A stretch of 64,000 nt of DNA, from contig CM119269.1 of NCBI GenBank assembly GCA_051294375.1, positions 20,503,976 to 20,567,975 of the forward strand. The letters run 5' to 3'. The notes below the pieces were generated by a model, which saw nothing but the letters and a program-made list of their open reading frames with translations, had not been told where the DNA came from and did no database searches. The position numbers were made by a program, and so were the translations under genes. The first letter of the stretch is position 1; each line of letters opens with the position of its first letter. This DNA comes from Paraspadella gotoi (taxonomy: Eukaryota; Chaetognatha). Shown one piece after another: positions 29,101-42,400 of this stretch.

Positions 29101-30958
29101 NNNNNNNNNNNNNNNNNNNNNNNNNNNNNNNNNNNNNNNNNNNNNNNNNNNNNNNNNNNNNNNNNNNNNNNNNNNNNNNNNNNNNNNNNNNNNNNNNNNN
29201 NNNNNNNNNNNNNNNNNNNNNNNNNNNNNNNNNNNNNNNNNNNNNNNNNNNNNNNNNNNNNNNNNNNNNNNNNNNNNNNNNNNNNNNNNNNNNNNNNNNN
29301 NGCGTCAACGCGGACACCCGAACGTTAAGGCAAACATTGACATCCAATCTGATCCCTAAATCCCTTAATCTGATCCCTAAACCCTAAACCCTTGATCCTC
29401 AACTTGATCCCTCGTCCCCCTCTCGCGCCCTTCATTCGAATTCTCATCACGGAGTCCGGATGTAATTAAACCTTCGTCAATCGTAGATCCTGTTACATAC
29501 GGGAAACGTCTGACTGGGGAAGTAAAAAGCGAAGGGGAAATTGTCGGACGCCGAAGAATCGGTTTAGCTCAAATCTAATTGGANNNNNNNNNNNNNNNNN
29601 NNNNNNNNNNNNNNNNNNNNNNNNNNNNNNNNNNNNNNNNNNNNNNNNNNNNNNNNNNNNNNNNNNNNNNNNNNNNNNNNNNNNNNNNNNNNNNNNNNNN
29701 NNNNNNNNNNNNNNNNNNNNNNNNNNNNNNNNNNNNNNNNNNNNNNNNNNNNNNNNNNNNNNNNNNNNNNNNNNNNNNNNNNNNNNNNNNNNNNNNNNNN
29801 NNNNNNNNNNNNNNNNNNNNNNNNNNNNNNNNNNNNNNNNNNNNNNNNNNNNNNNNNNNNNNNNNNNNNNNNNNNNNNNNNNNNNNNNNNNNNNNNNNNN
29901 NTGTTCTCCTGACTCTTTTCTTCTGTTCTCCTGACTCTTTTTGTTATTCTGTCTTTTTTATTTCGTTCTCTAGATTCTTTTCTTCTTTTCTTCTTTTTCT
30001 GCTCCTTTTTCTGTTCACCTTTAACTTTTTCTTTTCTCCAAATCTTCTAACTTCATCCAGAAGCTCCAAATGTAGCTATTTTCATTTCAAAGTCTTTTTA
30101 TTTCATTCTTACTTACTTTTTATCTATTTTCCTATTCTCTTTTGCCTTCTTTTTTCTTCTTACTACTTTCAATGAGTCATTAGCGTCGATACGTATGTTA
30201 TATTTATGTATAATGTTCTTTCTCCGATTTTTTTCGGCCATTTTTATTTGTCATATTTTCAAAGTTCCAATGTACAATTTTTATTCTATGTCGGTATAAT
30301 ACGTACGTAGATGTACGTTTACACGTCCTAAATTACATGATTCATATATGATAAAATTCATAAAATATAAAAATAGAAAATAGTGAAACAAGTAATTTGC
30401 AAATTTTCATGAATGAAAACGATTTTCAAATGCTCGTAGACGGTCTGTGTCGGCAGCAGAGATTATCAATCATAACACCGAAGATGTAAAGGTATTAAAA
30501 GAAAAAGATAAAGGTGACAGAGAAAGAGGAGTGTGAGAGAAAGAGAGAAAGGGAGAGAGAAAGAGAGAGAGAGAGAGAGAGGGAGAGAAAAAGAGAGAGA
30601 GAGAGAGACATAAAGAGAGATGGGTAAATTCCCAGAAGCTTCCCTGTGCCGATGAAACGATTCATCAAAACAAATATTCACTGATGGAATTTTCTCATCA
30701 ACGATGGAGAGAGNNNNNNNNNNNNNNNNNNNNNNNNNNNNNNNNNNNNNNNNNNNNNNNNNNNNNNNNNNNNNNNNNNNNNNNNNNNNNNNNNNNNNNN
30801 NNNNNNNNNNNNNNNNNNNNNNNNNNNNNNNNNNNNNNNNNNNNNNNNNNNNNNNNNNNNNNNNNNNNNNNNNNNNNNNNNNNNNNNNNNNNNNNNNNNN
30901 NNNNNNNNNNNNNNNNNNNNNNNNNNNNNNNNNNNNNNNNNNNNNNNNNNNNNNNNNN

Positions 30959-30995
<37 letters not shown>

Positions 30996-33900
30996 TGATA
31001 ATGATAACCGGTTTTTATCAGGGAAACGGCACCTTCAAGAGACGAAGAGACAGAACCTCAGAGAGACAGACTAACAGCGAGATAAACAGATCGTTTTAGC
31101 AAGATGAAGAAATTTAAGAAACCAACGCTGGTTGGGATAACCTGCTCCCTTTCTCGATCCCTCTTGTGCTCTTTAACCTTTGTAAATGTAAGGGTCAATA
31201 TCCTTTTTTACTTGTTTTTTTGTTTTTTGACCTTTCAGAATATTTTCATTATTGTTTCCGTTTTTTTTTTTGGTTTTGTTCTTTTCTCAAGCTCTCCTGA
31301 ACGTGAAGAGAACCGAGAAGACTCTTGTTTATTGTTATCTTTTTAGTTGATGAATTTTTCTCCAGAGTCTTGGAAATGTTGTAGTTGAGTCAGATTGGTC
31401 TGACTGGTCGGTCAATTACTTCGTCTGCTTTTCGCTCCCGACGGTGGAAATAATTTTTCTTACGGAAAATAATTAAAAGAAAATTTGTTTTCGTTTTCGA
31501 GACGATTTTCGTAACCAATGAATCATATTTGAATCATATATAGGGGATTTAATTTTGATGAGGGGTCGCTTGTTAATGCGGAATCCTCAGAAACTGAATT
31601 CTGTCCCATGAACGTTCATTGTCGTCTTCGTCATCAAAGTTGTTGTTGTGGTTGTTATTGTTTTCATCGTCGTCTTCTCTCCCGCCGTCCTTATCTCAGC
31701 AAAAACAGAGAAGAGATAAAAACGATTTGTGGTTTTAAGTCGTCGTCCTCCTTGTTGTCGTTGTTGTCGTCGTTGTTGTTGTTGTTAAAGAGGACGTTGT
31801 GACCGCGTTTTTTTTTCGCTATGGATTTTTTGTTTCGTTTGTTTGCGTTTTTATTCTAATCTAGTTTTCGATTTTGTTTGTTTCTCCTGTTTTCATTTTC
31901 GTCACCGACACAATTTTNNNNNNNNNNNNNNNNNNNNNNNNNNNNNNNNNNNNNNNNNNNNNNNNNNNNNNNNNNNNNNNNNNNNNNNNNNNNNNNNNNN
32001 NNNNNNNNNNNNNNNNNNNNNNNNNNNNNNNNNNNNNNNNNNNNNNNNNNNNNNNNNNNNNNNNNNNNNNNNNNNNNNNNNNNNNNNNNNNNNNNNNNNN
32101 NNNNGATAAGCAGCGAGGCTCAGGTGTTAGGAGACTGAAATGTGATCTCAGAGAATCCCATCAGAATGTAATCGGCGGGCACCATAGAACGGTTAGTGGG
32201 AAGATATGAGGAGGGGGAAGAAAAGTAGAGGAAGCGAATAAAGGATGGAGAAGTGAACAAGAGTAAGTCAACTCGGTGGGGAGAAAGATGATGTCCGGGA
32301 AAAAAAAATGAAGACAAAGTATTATAAAAAGGTTAGCAGAAGAGGTTCATAGAAAATCGGCCATACGGTAGAGAAGGGAAAAAAGAAATGGGTGAAAAAG
32401 GAGGAAAGGAAGGAAAAGGGAACATAGATAAATGGATGTAGTGAACGGTGAAGGCCTGAATTCGATGCCGGTGAAGAATTGATGGTCGTTGGACCGCTTT
32501 GCGTGGAAGTGAGTGGCGTTAGTCTGAATGATAGTTATGGTCGTGGGTGTGGTTGTAGTGAGGATCCTGAATTTAGGTGATAGAGATGATAGAAGTTTCT
32601 GTGGTGAGAGTTGTGGCCANNNNNNNNNNNNNNNNNNNNNNNNNNNNNNNNNNNNNNNNNNNNNNNNNNNNNNNNNNNNNNNNNNNNNNNNNNNNNNNNN
32701 NNNNNNNNNNNNNNNNNNNNNNNNNNNNNNNNNNNNNNNNNNNNNNNNNNNNNNNNNNNNNNNNNNNNNNNNNNNNNNNNNNNNNNNNNNNNNNNNNNNN
32801 NNNNNNNNNNNNNNNNNNNNNNNNNNNNNNNNNNNNNNNNNNNNNNNNNNNNNNNNNNNNNNNNNNNNNNNNNNNNNNNNNNNNNNNNNNNNNNNNNNNN
32901 NNNNNNNNNNNNNNNNNNNNNNNNNNNNNNNNNNNNNNNNNNNNNNNNNNNNNNNNNNNNNNNNNNNNNNNNNNNNNNNNNNNNNNNNNNNNNNNNNNNN
33001 NNNNNNNNNNNNNNNNNNNNNNNNNNNNNNNNNNNNNNNNNNNNNNNNNNNNNNNNNNNNNNNNNNNNNNNNNNNNNNNNNNNNNNNNNNNNNNNNNNNN
33101 NNNNNNNNNNNNNNNNNNNNNNNNNNNNNNNNNNNNNNNNNNNNNNNNNNNNNNNNNNNNNNNNNNNNNNNNNNNNNNNNNNNNNNNNNNNNNNNNNNNN
33201 NNNNNNNNNNNNNNNNNNNNNNNNNNNNNNNNNNNNNNNNNNNNNNNNNNNNNNNNNNNNNNNNNNNNNNNNNNNNNNNNNNNNNNNNNNNNNNNNNNNN
33301 NNNNNNNNNNNNNNNNCTGATAAAAAAGGCTCCTTTTAGAGTCGCCGACCGCGACGGTCGACCGCCATAAACCTGAGCAGCTGCCGCCACTCGCTTGGTC
33401 TTCCTCTTTGACGAACGCGGATAAAAATATGGGGATAAAAAAGGATAAAACGAAGGGAACCGTCGGCCATTTTTATCAGTTTCTCATCAGTTTCTATCAG
33501 ACAAATATTATTTCTACAGACCGCTCAAACCCGACAAACATTTTTATTTCTTCACAGTCTTTCGCTTTGTATATGCTGGTCACGCTCGCCCCGATTGACA
33601 CTCTTGAGTCAAGAGTCTTGACGTTACCTAATGGTCCCCATGACGTTCATGTTGTTGCCATGAATACCGTTTTTGTAAATCACTAATGATTTACTTACTT
33701 AAATTGTACATTTTTTTTGTCTTTTTTTTTTCAATATTTTTTTCCGTCTATTTAACTTTTCCTTCCTACTTGGAGGATATTTTTTTTAAATTTTATTTTA
33801 TTCTATGTCTTGATCAAAGAATTTTAATCATGTATCAAATATCGAAAAAAAAATATTGTTTTGATTTAGAAAATATTTTTGCATGTACCAAAATGATATT

Positions 33901-35438
33901 AGTGCCCCAATATCAGTTCAGTTTAAGCCCTTAAAAGTGATTTACATGTATAGGCGCAGCGACTGGTTTTTCTCTATCCGCAAACGAAACGATGGCCTTC
34001 GCGACAGCCACGCGTCACAGAATGTCACAAAGTCTTGACAGCAAGTCTTGTTCATGGCATTTCATTCGGTCGCGTCACATGGCTGCCATGACACCGTAAC
34101 TAATGTCAAAAAATGCTACTTAATAGTAAATCATGAGAAAAAAACAATATTGATGAATATCATAACGTGTTTTGTGCGAAGTTGTGGCAGAGGCAGAGAA
34201 AGAGAAAGAAAAAGNNNNNNNNNNNNNNNNNNNNNNNNNNNNNNNNNNNNNNNNNNNNNNNNNNNNNNNNNNNNNNNNNNNNNNNNNNNNNNNNNNNNNN
34301 NNNNNNNNNNNNNNNNNNNNNNNNNNNNNNNNNNNNNNNNNNNNNNNNNNNNNNNNNNNNNNNNNNNNNNNNNNNNNNNNNNNNNNNNNNNNNNNNNNNN
34401 NNNNNNNNNNNNNNNNNNNNNNNNNNNNNNNNNNNNNNNNNNNNNNNNNNNNNNNNNNNNNNNNNNNNNNNNNNGAGAGAGAGAAGCAGAGAGAGGAGAA
34501 GAATTGGTTTTGTGGAAAGGCGATTAACCGGAAAACCGCGGGAACGAAATTCGTGTTGCTTCTGAAAATGAAACAAGAAAAAGAAGCGGATAGAAGAGAA
34601 TCGAGAAATAGTAAATGAAGGAGAACAGAGATAGAAAGAGAAGAGAAATTAACTAGAGAGAGATACAAAAAGGCAAATACTGAAGATAGAAAGTGAAAAA
34701 GAAAAGAAATGTCGAGAACCGAATCGAGAATAGGAAAAAAAGAGAAAGAAAAAAAACGGTTGAAAAGATTCGGATAAAAAAAAACAGTTTCACCTATTGG
34801 CTTTTTCAATAAGTTGAAAATTAAAACTGGTGCAAGAGGAATAATACGTTTTTTAGTAATATAGCGAAAGACGACGAAAGACGACGTTGAAAGCGACGAC
34901 GACGACGACGACGACGACGATGAGGTCGACGACGAAATAAGCTGGCGAATGTCGGCTCGGTCGTCCGGGGAAAAAGGAAAGGTTAGATGGCAGAGGCGAC
35001 GATATTAATGATGGCCGAGTTGGCCGAGGCTCTTGCGGCGGCGGCGGCGGCGNNNNNNNNNNNNNNNNNNNNNNNNNNNNNNNNNNNNNNNNNNNNNNNN
35101 NNNNNNNNNNNNNNNNNNNNNNNNNNNNNNNNNNNNNNNNNNNNNNNNNNNNNNNNNNNNNNNNNNNNNNNNNNNNNNNNNNNNNNNNNNNNNNNNNNNN
35201 NNNNNNNNNNNNNNNNNNNNNNNNNNNNNNNNNNNNNNNNNNNNNNNNNNNNNNNNNNNNNNNNNNNNNNNNNNNNNNNNNNNNNNNNNNNNNNNNNNNN
35301 NNNNNNNNNNNNNNNNNTTTTTTTTTTTTGTTAATAATTTTTTTCTTCGGCGTCAGAAAAGTTATGGTCAGAATTGTCGTCTTCGTTGTCGTCGTTTTAC
35401 GTGATTAAATTTATGTATCCTTATTATCTTCAAAATTA

Positions 35439-35495
<57 letters not shown>

Positions 35496-35498
35496 AAA

Positions 35499-35592
<94 letters not shown>

Positions 35593-35595
35593 GTA

Positions 35596-35639
<44 letters not shown>

Positions 35640-35909
35640 CTCGACGTTGTCGGCGTCGTCTTCCTTCTACATGTCAACCTCGTTATCGAAGAAATATTTT
35701 TTTCTGTCTGATTTGTTTTTATTATTTTTTAAATCGGAAAAAGCAAAAGCAAATCTTCGTAAAGCAATCTGCTCTTTATGCCATATAATTATGACTTTCC
35801 CGATTCAGATGCTGATGCGGTGGCTGTTGTAAACTTGAACTCCGATCACGACATCACGACTTTGGTGTCGTCATGGTCCTCAATATTTTCTTCGTTGTCG
35901 CACTCCTTA

Positions 35910-35950
<41 letters not shown>

Positions 35951-36028
35951 TTTCATGGTCCCTGAAGCCGATATCCCATCATCTCACGACCCACGGATAA
36001 CGATGTATGGGTGACCTAAGCCACCGCT

Positions 36029-36063
<35 letters not shown>

Positions 36064-39000
36064 AGCTGCCACCGACGCCGTTGTGGTTGTAGTCTCGTCT
36101 ATGGTTTCAACGTCTCTTCCATTTTCTCCTTGTTTTTCTTGGGAACCGATATAACGCACGTCGTCGCTTTTTACAGTGAGTGCACGCNNNNNNNNNNNNN
36201 NNNNNNNNNNNNNNNNNNNNNNNNNNNNNNNNNNNNNNNNNNNNNNNNNNNNNNNNNNNNNNNNNNNNNNNNNNNNNNNNNNNNNNNNNNNNNNNNNNNN
36301 NNNNNNNNNNNNNNNNNNNNNNNNNNNNNNNNNNNNNNNNNNNNNNNNNNNNNNNNNNNNNNNNNNNNNNNNNNNNNNNNNNNNNNNNNNNNNNNNNNNN
36401 NNNNNNNNNNNNNNNNNNNNNNNNNNNNNNNNNNNNNNNNNNNNNNNNNNNNNNNNNNNNNNNNNNNNNNNNNNNNNNNNNNNNNNNNNNNNNNNNNNNN
36501 NNNNNNNNNNNNNNNNNNNNNNNNNNNNNNNNNTTCGTCTTGGATTGATTAAAAGTGATTAGCTCTGATTACATAGTGAAAAAAAAAATAACGTTGATGT
36601 TAAGGGGAAAAAAAGACAAAAAAGAAAGAAAGTATTTCGCAAAAATTTTGACTACGTCACAATGTGAATGACAAGGCAACGACCGAGAGATGAACCGACC
36701 ATAAAAAATACTGAACAAAATCATAATTTAGTTAATGTAAAAAGATGTGCAAGAGAAACTAATTGTGATTCGAAAGGTTGATGGAGTAGGACGTTGGTGT
36801 AGAGGGGGAGGGCTCGCTGTGAAAAGAAAAAAATCTTGGTCCGCCTGAAGGGAAGGCCATTACAGCCGATAGCGGATAATCTGATTTGAGAGGAGACTCT
36901 CTCTCTCNNNNNNNNNNNNNNNNNNNNNNNNNNNNNNNNNNNNNNNNNNNNNNNNNNNNNNNNNNNNNNNNNNNNNNNNNNNNNNNNNNNNNNNNNNNNN
37001 NNNNNNNNNNNNNNNNNNNNNNNNNNNNNNNNNNNNNNNNNNNNNNNNNNNNNNNNNNNNNNNNNNNNNNNNNNNNNNNNNNNNNNNNNNNNNNNNNNNN
37101 NNNNNNNNNNNNNNNNNNNNNNNNNNNNNNNNNNNNNNNNNNNNNNNNNNNNNNNNNNNNNNNNNNNNNNNNNNNNNNNNNNNNNNNNNNNNNNNNNNNN
37201 NNNNNNNNNNNNNNNNNNNNNNNNNNNNNNNNNNNNNNNNNNNNNNNNNNNNNNNNNNNNNNNNNNNNNNNNNNNNNNNNNNNNNNNNNNNNNNNNNNNN
37301 NNNNNNNNNNNNNNNNNNNNNNNNNNNNNNNNNNNNNNNNNNNNNNNNNNNNNNNNNNNNNNNNNNNNNNNNNNNNNNNNNNNNNNNNNNNNNNNNNNNN
37401 NNNNNNNNNNNNNNNNNNNNNNNNNNNNNNNNNNNNNNNNNNNNNNNNNNNNNNNNNNNNNNNNNNNNNNNNNNNNNNNNNNNNNNNNNNNNNNNNNNNN
37501 NNNNNNNNNNNNNNNNNNNNNNNNNNNNNNNNNNNNNNNNNNNNNNNNNNNNNNNNNNNNNNNNNNNNNNNNNNNNNNNNNNNNNNNNNNNNNNNNNNNN
37601 NNNNNNNNNNNNNNNNNNNNNNNNNNNNNNNNNNNNNNNNNNNNNNNNNNNNNNNNNNNNNNNNNNNNNNNNNNNNNNAAAAGAAAAGAAAAGAAAAGAA
37701 AAGAAAGGAAAAGAAACATGAAAAATGATAGAGCAAAGCGTGGTCGACAGAAAATATATTTTAAGGGATGGAAGGGGCAAAAAAGGAACGTGGAAGGAAA
37801 AAAGAGCAAAAGAGAAAAAAGGAAAGGAACGATTAGTCTCCGCCTTTTTTTTTTGTGTGCGTTAGTTGTTTTGTTTTTTTTTTGTTTGGAGACATGCTCG
37901 CTGCCTCTGTCAACTTTGGTTTAACTTTTGACTCTAAACTGCGTTTTTATTTTCAATGTTTTTTTTTCTCTCGTGAACTCGAATAACTCAAATCCCCGAG
38001 CTCAGAGTTTCTCTTATTTTTTTCGGTTTCCAGAATAAAAAAAAAATAAATTTTCCGGCGCAAAGACTTTTTCGAGTAAAAACTTTAATATTTTGATCGT
38101 GGGAAACAAATGTAACGATTTACGACGATTTGTCGACGTAGGTTCGTGGAGACGACAACTGCGACAGCCTGATCGGCTACAACCTCGCTTCGTACCGCGC
38201 CTGCAAGAACCTTTGGAAATCTTGCGTGGAGCATCACACTTTTTTTAGGTAAACTTAAAGTAAAAGAATGATTAAACGAGAATAATGGTTTAAGGTTATT
38301 TTTGTAAGAGAAGGAATGACATAGGGCGTACTTTTAATATATAAAAGGCTAAAAGAAAAATAAATTTAATTTTTAACAGGCTCCACGTGCCCGCAGCGCC
38401 CTCCGGTCGACGCCACTTCTTCAACTTGGGATCCAAACTCAAGTACAGGGCGTCATCCAGACCGGGCGCGGGCATGCCCAGACGGGCAGGCGGATCGGGC
38501 AGTCAGGACACGATAGCCAGGTGAGAGGGAAAGGCGCCATTGAATCATTTCCTTTTCCTTGCAGTTTTCTTTATTTTCCTTTCAACTCTTACTTACTCTT
38601 ACTATTTCTTACGACCAGGGAGAAAGAGAGTCTGAAAAAGTCGTTGTTGGAGTCGTCGTCGGGGGTGTCGTCGGCCTCCTCTCGCCTCTCCAACTCCGTA
38701 GCCGCCTCCAAATCCAACCACGCCCTCAAATCCTACGAAACCAACTTTCACTCTTCGGCCAACGCGAGAAGGAACGGGGCTCTGGGTGAGGGGGGGGGTA
38801 GGGATCGCTCGAGGACGAGGTGAAGCTGTTATGAATTAGTGTAACTTGATTGTTTTTAATTTTGACTAATAGCTTTTTATCAATCAATTGTTTGGCTCAG
38901 TTTCTTTTCTTCGTCCAAACTTGTTGTTATACAAATGACGAAATCTCCTAAAGTGGGTTATGGGTTTAATTTTACTTCATTTAAAAACATTATACTTATT

Positions 39001-39453
39001 TATTCGTATTGTATCTTTTTTTTTTGTCAGAAAAATAGTAAACAATTTAATCCCCTGCCCTCTAGACGGAAAACCCACTTCGACGATCTCCTCCAACACG
39101 GCCGTCGTGAAGCGCCTTCAAGTCCCCGGGTCCGGGATTTCGGGTCCGGGATCGCATCCCCAGGGAACAAGCCCTCCGGCGTCCCTCAACTCCCCGAGGG
39201 ACGACGATGACGACGGGGGATTCCTCCAACACGTCTCCAAGAGAGACTCGACGGCGAGACAAAGGATTTCCCCTTCCGTCGCTAATTTTAGTCAGGATGG
39301 ATCCACGGCCGGTGAGGGGACAAAGGGGGGCGAAGAAGAGAGGTGGGAAGTCTATGACTTCAAACATAATATTATCATACTCGGCTAAAATAACTGTAAA
39401 AATGTAATAATTGATAACTCTTACCGTACAATCTTTTCACTCCTTCCTCTATG

Positions 39454-39489
<36 letters not shown>

Positions 39490-42400
39490 TCTCAATAAAC
39501 CGGGGATCAAGTCTCCTTTTCTGAGTTAATATCGAATAAAACCTTACATGTCACTCTTTTTTTCGTCATTGGCTTTCTCCTTCTCTCTCTCTCTTTCTCT
39601 CTCTCTCTTTCTTTCTCTCTCTCTCCCTCCTGTCACACGGATCTCATTCCCCTTCACCGCACACCAAATTCGCTCTCACGTGATCTGTCCGTCAAAACGT
39701 CCTTTCTGATTCACCTCTCACGTCACCGAAGAATTTCTTCTCCTTCTACTTTTTTTGGAAATCTAAGATTTTAATCGCAATCCAGTTGAATACTCTCATG
39801 TCTGCCAGATCTGTCTGGTGATTCACAGTTTTGAATCAAAATCTTATTCTTCCCATCTTTAAAACCATTGTCTCATACTACGACTTTTTGCAGATTGCAT
39901 AAGACCTCATTTTTCGCTTGGTTTTTTTTTCAAACCTCTCACCCAACATTTTTTTTCAGAAATTCACTCGTACTTCATTTAGTCAAGAANNNNNNNNNNN
40001 NNNNNNNNNNNNNNNNNNNNNNNNNNNNNNNNNNNNNNNNNNNNNNNNNNNNNNNNNNNNNNNNNNNNNNNNNNNNNNNNNNNNNNNNNNNNNNNNNNNN
40101 NNNNNNNNNNNNNNNNNNNNNNNNNNNNNNNNNNNNNNNNNNNNNNNNNNNNNNNNNNNNNNNNNNNNNNNNNNNNNNNNNNNNNNNNNNNNNNNNNNNN
40201 NNNNNNNNNNNNNNNNNNNNNNNNNNNNNNNNNNNNNNNNNNNNNNNNNNNNNNNNNNNNNNNNNNNNNNNNNNNNNNNNNNNNNNNNNNNNNNNNNNNN
40301 NNNNNNNNNNNNNNNNNNNNNNNNNNNNNNNNNNNNNNNNNNNNNNNNNNNNNNNNNNNNNNNNNNNNNNNNNNNNNNNNNNNNNNNNNNNNNNNNNNNN
40401 NNNNNNNNNNNNNNNNNNNNNNNNNNNNNNNNNNNNNNNNNNNNNNNNNNNNNNNNNNNNNNNNNNNNNNNNNNNNNNNNNNNNNNNNNNNNNNNNNNNN
40501 NNNNNNNNNNNNNNNNNNNNNNNNNNNNNNNNNNNNNNNNNNNNNNNNNNNNNNNNAGTAGTTATCAAACAGAAAGAATGAATTAAATAATCCCAATCTG
40601 ACTTTGAGTTTGACTCTGATCGCTCCAATTGGATTTCAAGCAAACCTATCTTATAGAATTAGGAATAATAAAGTCATTAAATTTTTCTTTGCTCTCATTG
40701 GTGCTGCCGTTGTCCGCCCTGGTGCTGGTTTCTCATTGATAATTTTGTCTGTGGAAATAATACTCTTGAGTGCGTAGTAAATTATAAATTAGTTCGGAGA
40801 GAAACTTTTTTCTACAAGAGAGGTCAGACATACTGGTTTTTTGAAAAGAAAATTTTAATTCATTCTTCACACCGTTTAAGTATTTCGTCCATTCTTTATT
40901 CTCGTTCTTCCCACTCCCCGGCCTCACGGTTTTCCAGGCAACAGTTCCCAGACGGATGACTGGCTCAGAGAATATCCTTCGACACTCGCGCTTCTACATC
41001 CGCCCTCCCTAGCCACGTCGCCGGCGTGGCGTCGTCTCCACCATCGTGTCACTCGTCATCATCACCATATTTTGTCCTTGCCGCGGGCGTCATCATCACT
41101 GTCATCTCATCTCATAAGATTCTTCATTGCCTTCTTGATAAAGTCGTAATCATCTTAATCGTTTCCAAGAACCTTCAATACAGTTATCGCCCTCCTCTCT
41201 TCTCGCTCTCCTCCTCCTCTTCCTCCTCCTCGTCCCTCTCTTTCTCCACCTTATATTCCTCCTCTTCCTCCTCCTTCAATCCTCATTATCGGCATCTTTC
41301 TCTTCCCAAGATCAAAATTATCCGCGAGAGTCTTCCTTTCCTCGGAGAATAACGTTTTGAAATAAGAGAGATAGAAAAAGAGGGAGAAAGAATGGGAGGA
41401 GGAAAGGAAAGAAAGAGAGAGACCGCTTCCTAAAGGTCAGAGCTAATTGGTCTTTTTTTTTTCCCCCATTTTTTAAAACAAATTCCAAAGTAGTGAGCTT
41501 AAAGAGTGATAAATGTTCAAAAGCACTCTCTCTCTTTCTCTCTCTCCCTCTCTATCTAATTTTGAAAGCAAATTCCAGTTTAAATTATATGATTATCTTA
41601 TTAATTATTAGTAATTGTTACCCTTCATAATTCTCTCTCTTTTCTTTTCCGCCGCAGTCCTCTCACCGTCGTCGACAGCCTCACCCCTCCCCTCCCTCTC
41701 TCCAAACCCCTCAGTCTCCTCTCCTCCTCATCCTCCTCCATCCTAAATCCTCCTCCTCCTCCTCATCCTCCCGGCGCCTCCCATCACAAACCCATCCCCA
41801 TCCACGCCGGGGCTGGCGGCGCCCTCTGCCACCCGGGGCGGCCCGACCCTTCCCTCCTTCAGTCCCTCAGCCCAGCGTCCCTCCTCTCCTCCCCGATCCC
41901 GATGGGCGCGACCCCGGCCCCGATGGGTTCCGCCGCCGCCCTCCATCCGCCGCTGCATCCCGGCGCGGCGGGGCTCCACAGCCTGGCGGCCACGCCCTCC
42001 CTGCCCGATTTGCTCCTCGGCCTCTGCATTATTCGGATCAAGGCCGACGAGCAAGGGCGGTTCGGGTTCAACGTCAAAGGGGGTGCTGACCAGGTAAAGG
42101 GGTCGCGTGAATGTTAAACAGGGCCACTCAGGGTCAGGGAAGGAGAATTTAGGAACCGAAAGAGAGGGACAAGGACCGACAAGGTGGTAGATGTGAAAAG
42201 GGACTTTATCCGTCGGGGGCAGTTCCCAATGATTTCTACGTATTTGCATATCAATTTATAATTTGATAATTAATTTAAATACTTAACATTACATTACAGG
42301 GCATGCCAATAATCGTGTCCCGAGTAGCACCTTCGACCCCAGCTGATCTTTGCGTCCCGAGACTAAACGAAGGAGATCAGGTATTGTAATAATAATAATG

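Noticed and set aside
29340-29400. Telomere-like CCCTAAA words
   Set aside because: Only two or three CCCTAAA units in a short degenerate context; not an array.
35374-36014. Ile-rich and Ser-rich open frames
   Set aside because: Translations of the AAT, CAT and CGT microsatellites.
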